This document shows, piece by piece, positions 15,643 to 16,026 of a stretch of DNA of 16,026 nucleotides (positions within the stretch are counted from its first letter, which is position 1; every line of letters begins with the position of its first letter). Under the pieces are notes generated by a model, which saw nothing but the letters and a program-made list of their open reading frames with translations, did no database searches and was not told the DNA's origin. A program made the translations under genes and the position numbers. The DNA is from JBGOUJ01 sp041477005 (GTDB lineage Bacteria > Acidobacteriota > Terriglobia > Bryobacterales > JACQDG01): the NCBI GenBank assembly GCA_041477005.1, contig JBGOUJ010000104.1:1-16026 (forward strand). The letters run 5' to 3'.

Positions 15643-15794
15643 CAAAAGGCAAATTGCAAAAGGCAAAAGGCAAAAGGCAAAAATCAGGGAAAGGGGCATT
15701 TTCCTAGTGCCCGGCGCCGAGCGCCGGGCAGAATGCCGCGCCGCGAAGCAGCGCGTCCGCGATTTTTGCCTTTTGCAATTTGCCTTTTGCCTTG
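15643..15794. repeat. Palindromic AAAAGGC-rich MITE/REP-like element
   Basis: The left arm (15643-15685) is built of AAAAGGC heptamers with one AAATTGC variant. The right arm (15761-15794) is its reverse complement, apart from two extra heptamers in the left arm. Between the arms lie ~75 bases containing a second strong hairpin. Such runs on either strand translate into low-complexity peptides of the QKAKGK or FCLLPFA type, which should not be called genes. No transposase and no obvious target duplication were seen. Confidence 0.75.
15695..15737. repeat. Central hairpin of the palindromic element
   Basis: TGCCCGGCGC (15708-15717) and GCGCCGGGCA (15721-15730) form a perfect 10 bp stem with a CGA loop. 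GGCATT (15695-15700) and AATGCC (15732-15737) form an outer stem. It is nested in the larger palindrome and would fold as one long cruciform or RNA hairpin. Confidence 0.8.
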
Positions 15795-15956
15795 CTTTGT
15801 TCGGGAGCGCCAGCAACGGATGGGCGCCGTCCAACCGCCAATCCGCCGGGATCACACCGCACTGCCAGGACCATGAGCCGCGCTCGCGGTGCATGTATCA
15901 CGCAACCGCCGTGCCTACCGTTCCCCGATGAGAAAACTGATAACATAATACCAGCC
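15795..15956. other. Unassigned sequence after the palindromic element
   Basis: No convincing gene, RNA or repeat is seen. The end of the stretch is A/T-richer (GATAACATAATA, 15939-15950). It contains a -10-like CATAAT (15944-15949) eight bases before a possible start codon at 15957. Confidence 0.4.
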
Positions 15957-16026
15957 ATGGCGGTCCGTCGAACCAGCGCGAGACGACAATCCGGTCGAAG
16001 GCCCTTAAGGCCCGGTCCGGGGATTA
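15957..16026 (+). CDS. Possible start of a gene cut by the window edge
   Basis: An ATG opens a frame of 23 codons to the window end (MAVRRTSARRQSGRRPLRPG...), strongly basic. No Shine-Dalgarno sequence precedes it, though a -10-like CATAAT eight bases upstream would suit a leaderless message. The visible residues match no family I know. It could equally be chance. Confidence 0.2.
   Translation, partial: MAVRRTSARRQSGRRPLRPGPGI

Noticed and set aside
15641..15690. CRISPR-like or coding interpretation of the AAAAGGC repeats
   Set aside because: Units are only 7 bases with no spacers, and the inverted copy at 15761-15794 shows a palindromic element; the translations are low-complexity.

Overview
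This 16 kb, GC-rich window looks like chromosome from an Acidobacteriota bacterium, probably close to Bryobacterales/Solibacter. This is inferred from gene style: Oar-like TonB receptors with an N-terminal carboxypeptidase-regulatory domain, a LytS/LytTR pair, Tat leaders of the '..SPLLRAQ' type, PEGA proteins and DUF433. I see no rRNA, tRNA, CRISPR array, transposase or phage gene.

Layout. (1) 30-4244: an exported DUF4038-like glycoside hydrolase (+) converges on an Oar-like TonB-dependent transporter (-), a plausible polysaccharide capture pair. (2) 4493-8615, all on the minus strand: a LytS-type sensor kinase, its LytTR response regulator, then a Tat-leader FMN-dependent alpha-hydroxy-acid oxidase-family protein. 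The oxidase gene is bracketed by two copies of a ~66 bp direct repeat, which is the 3' end of the LytTR gene plus its downstream flank. (3) 8969-10740 (+): a LOG-like nucleotide-binding protein and an exported protein made of two nearly identical DinB-like domains. (4) 10874-12470 is a region of decay. It holds a DUF433 antitoxin followed by a frameshifted DUF5615 toxin remnant, a PEGA-domain lipid/periplasmic-type protein, and a deletion scar in which the start of a second TonB receptor is joined to the last 36 codons of a PepSY transmembrane protein. (5) 12587-15535 (-): a large UvrD-like SF1 helicase with an unusual N-terminal RelE/ParE-like domain, a TPR-like C-terminal half and a histone-like basic tail. 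(6) 15643-15794: a palindromic AAAAGGC-rich MITE/REP-like element, followed by little recognisable sequence and perhaps the start of one more gene.

How the genes work together. The kinase and regulator form one signalling unit. The hydrolase and transporter could serve carbon uptake. The other genes are mostly single units. The strongest candidates for new biology are the toxin-fold/helicase/basic-tail fusion, the oxidase cassette inserted at a regulator 3' end, and the secreted double-DinB protein. The clearest genome-history signals are the TonB/PepSY deletion and the orphaned DUF433.
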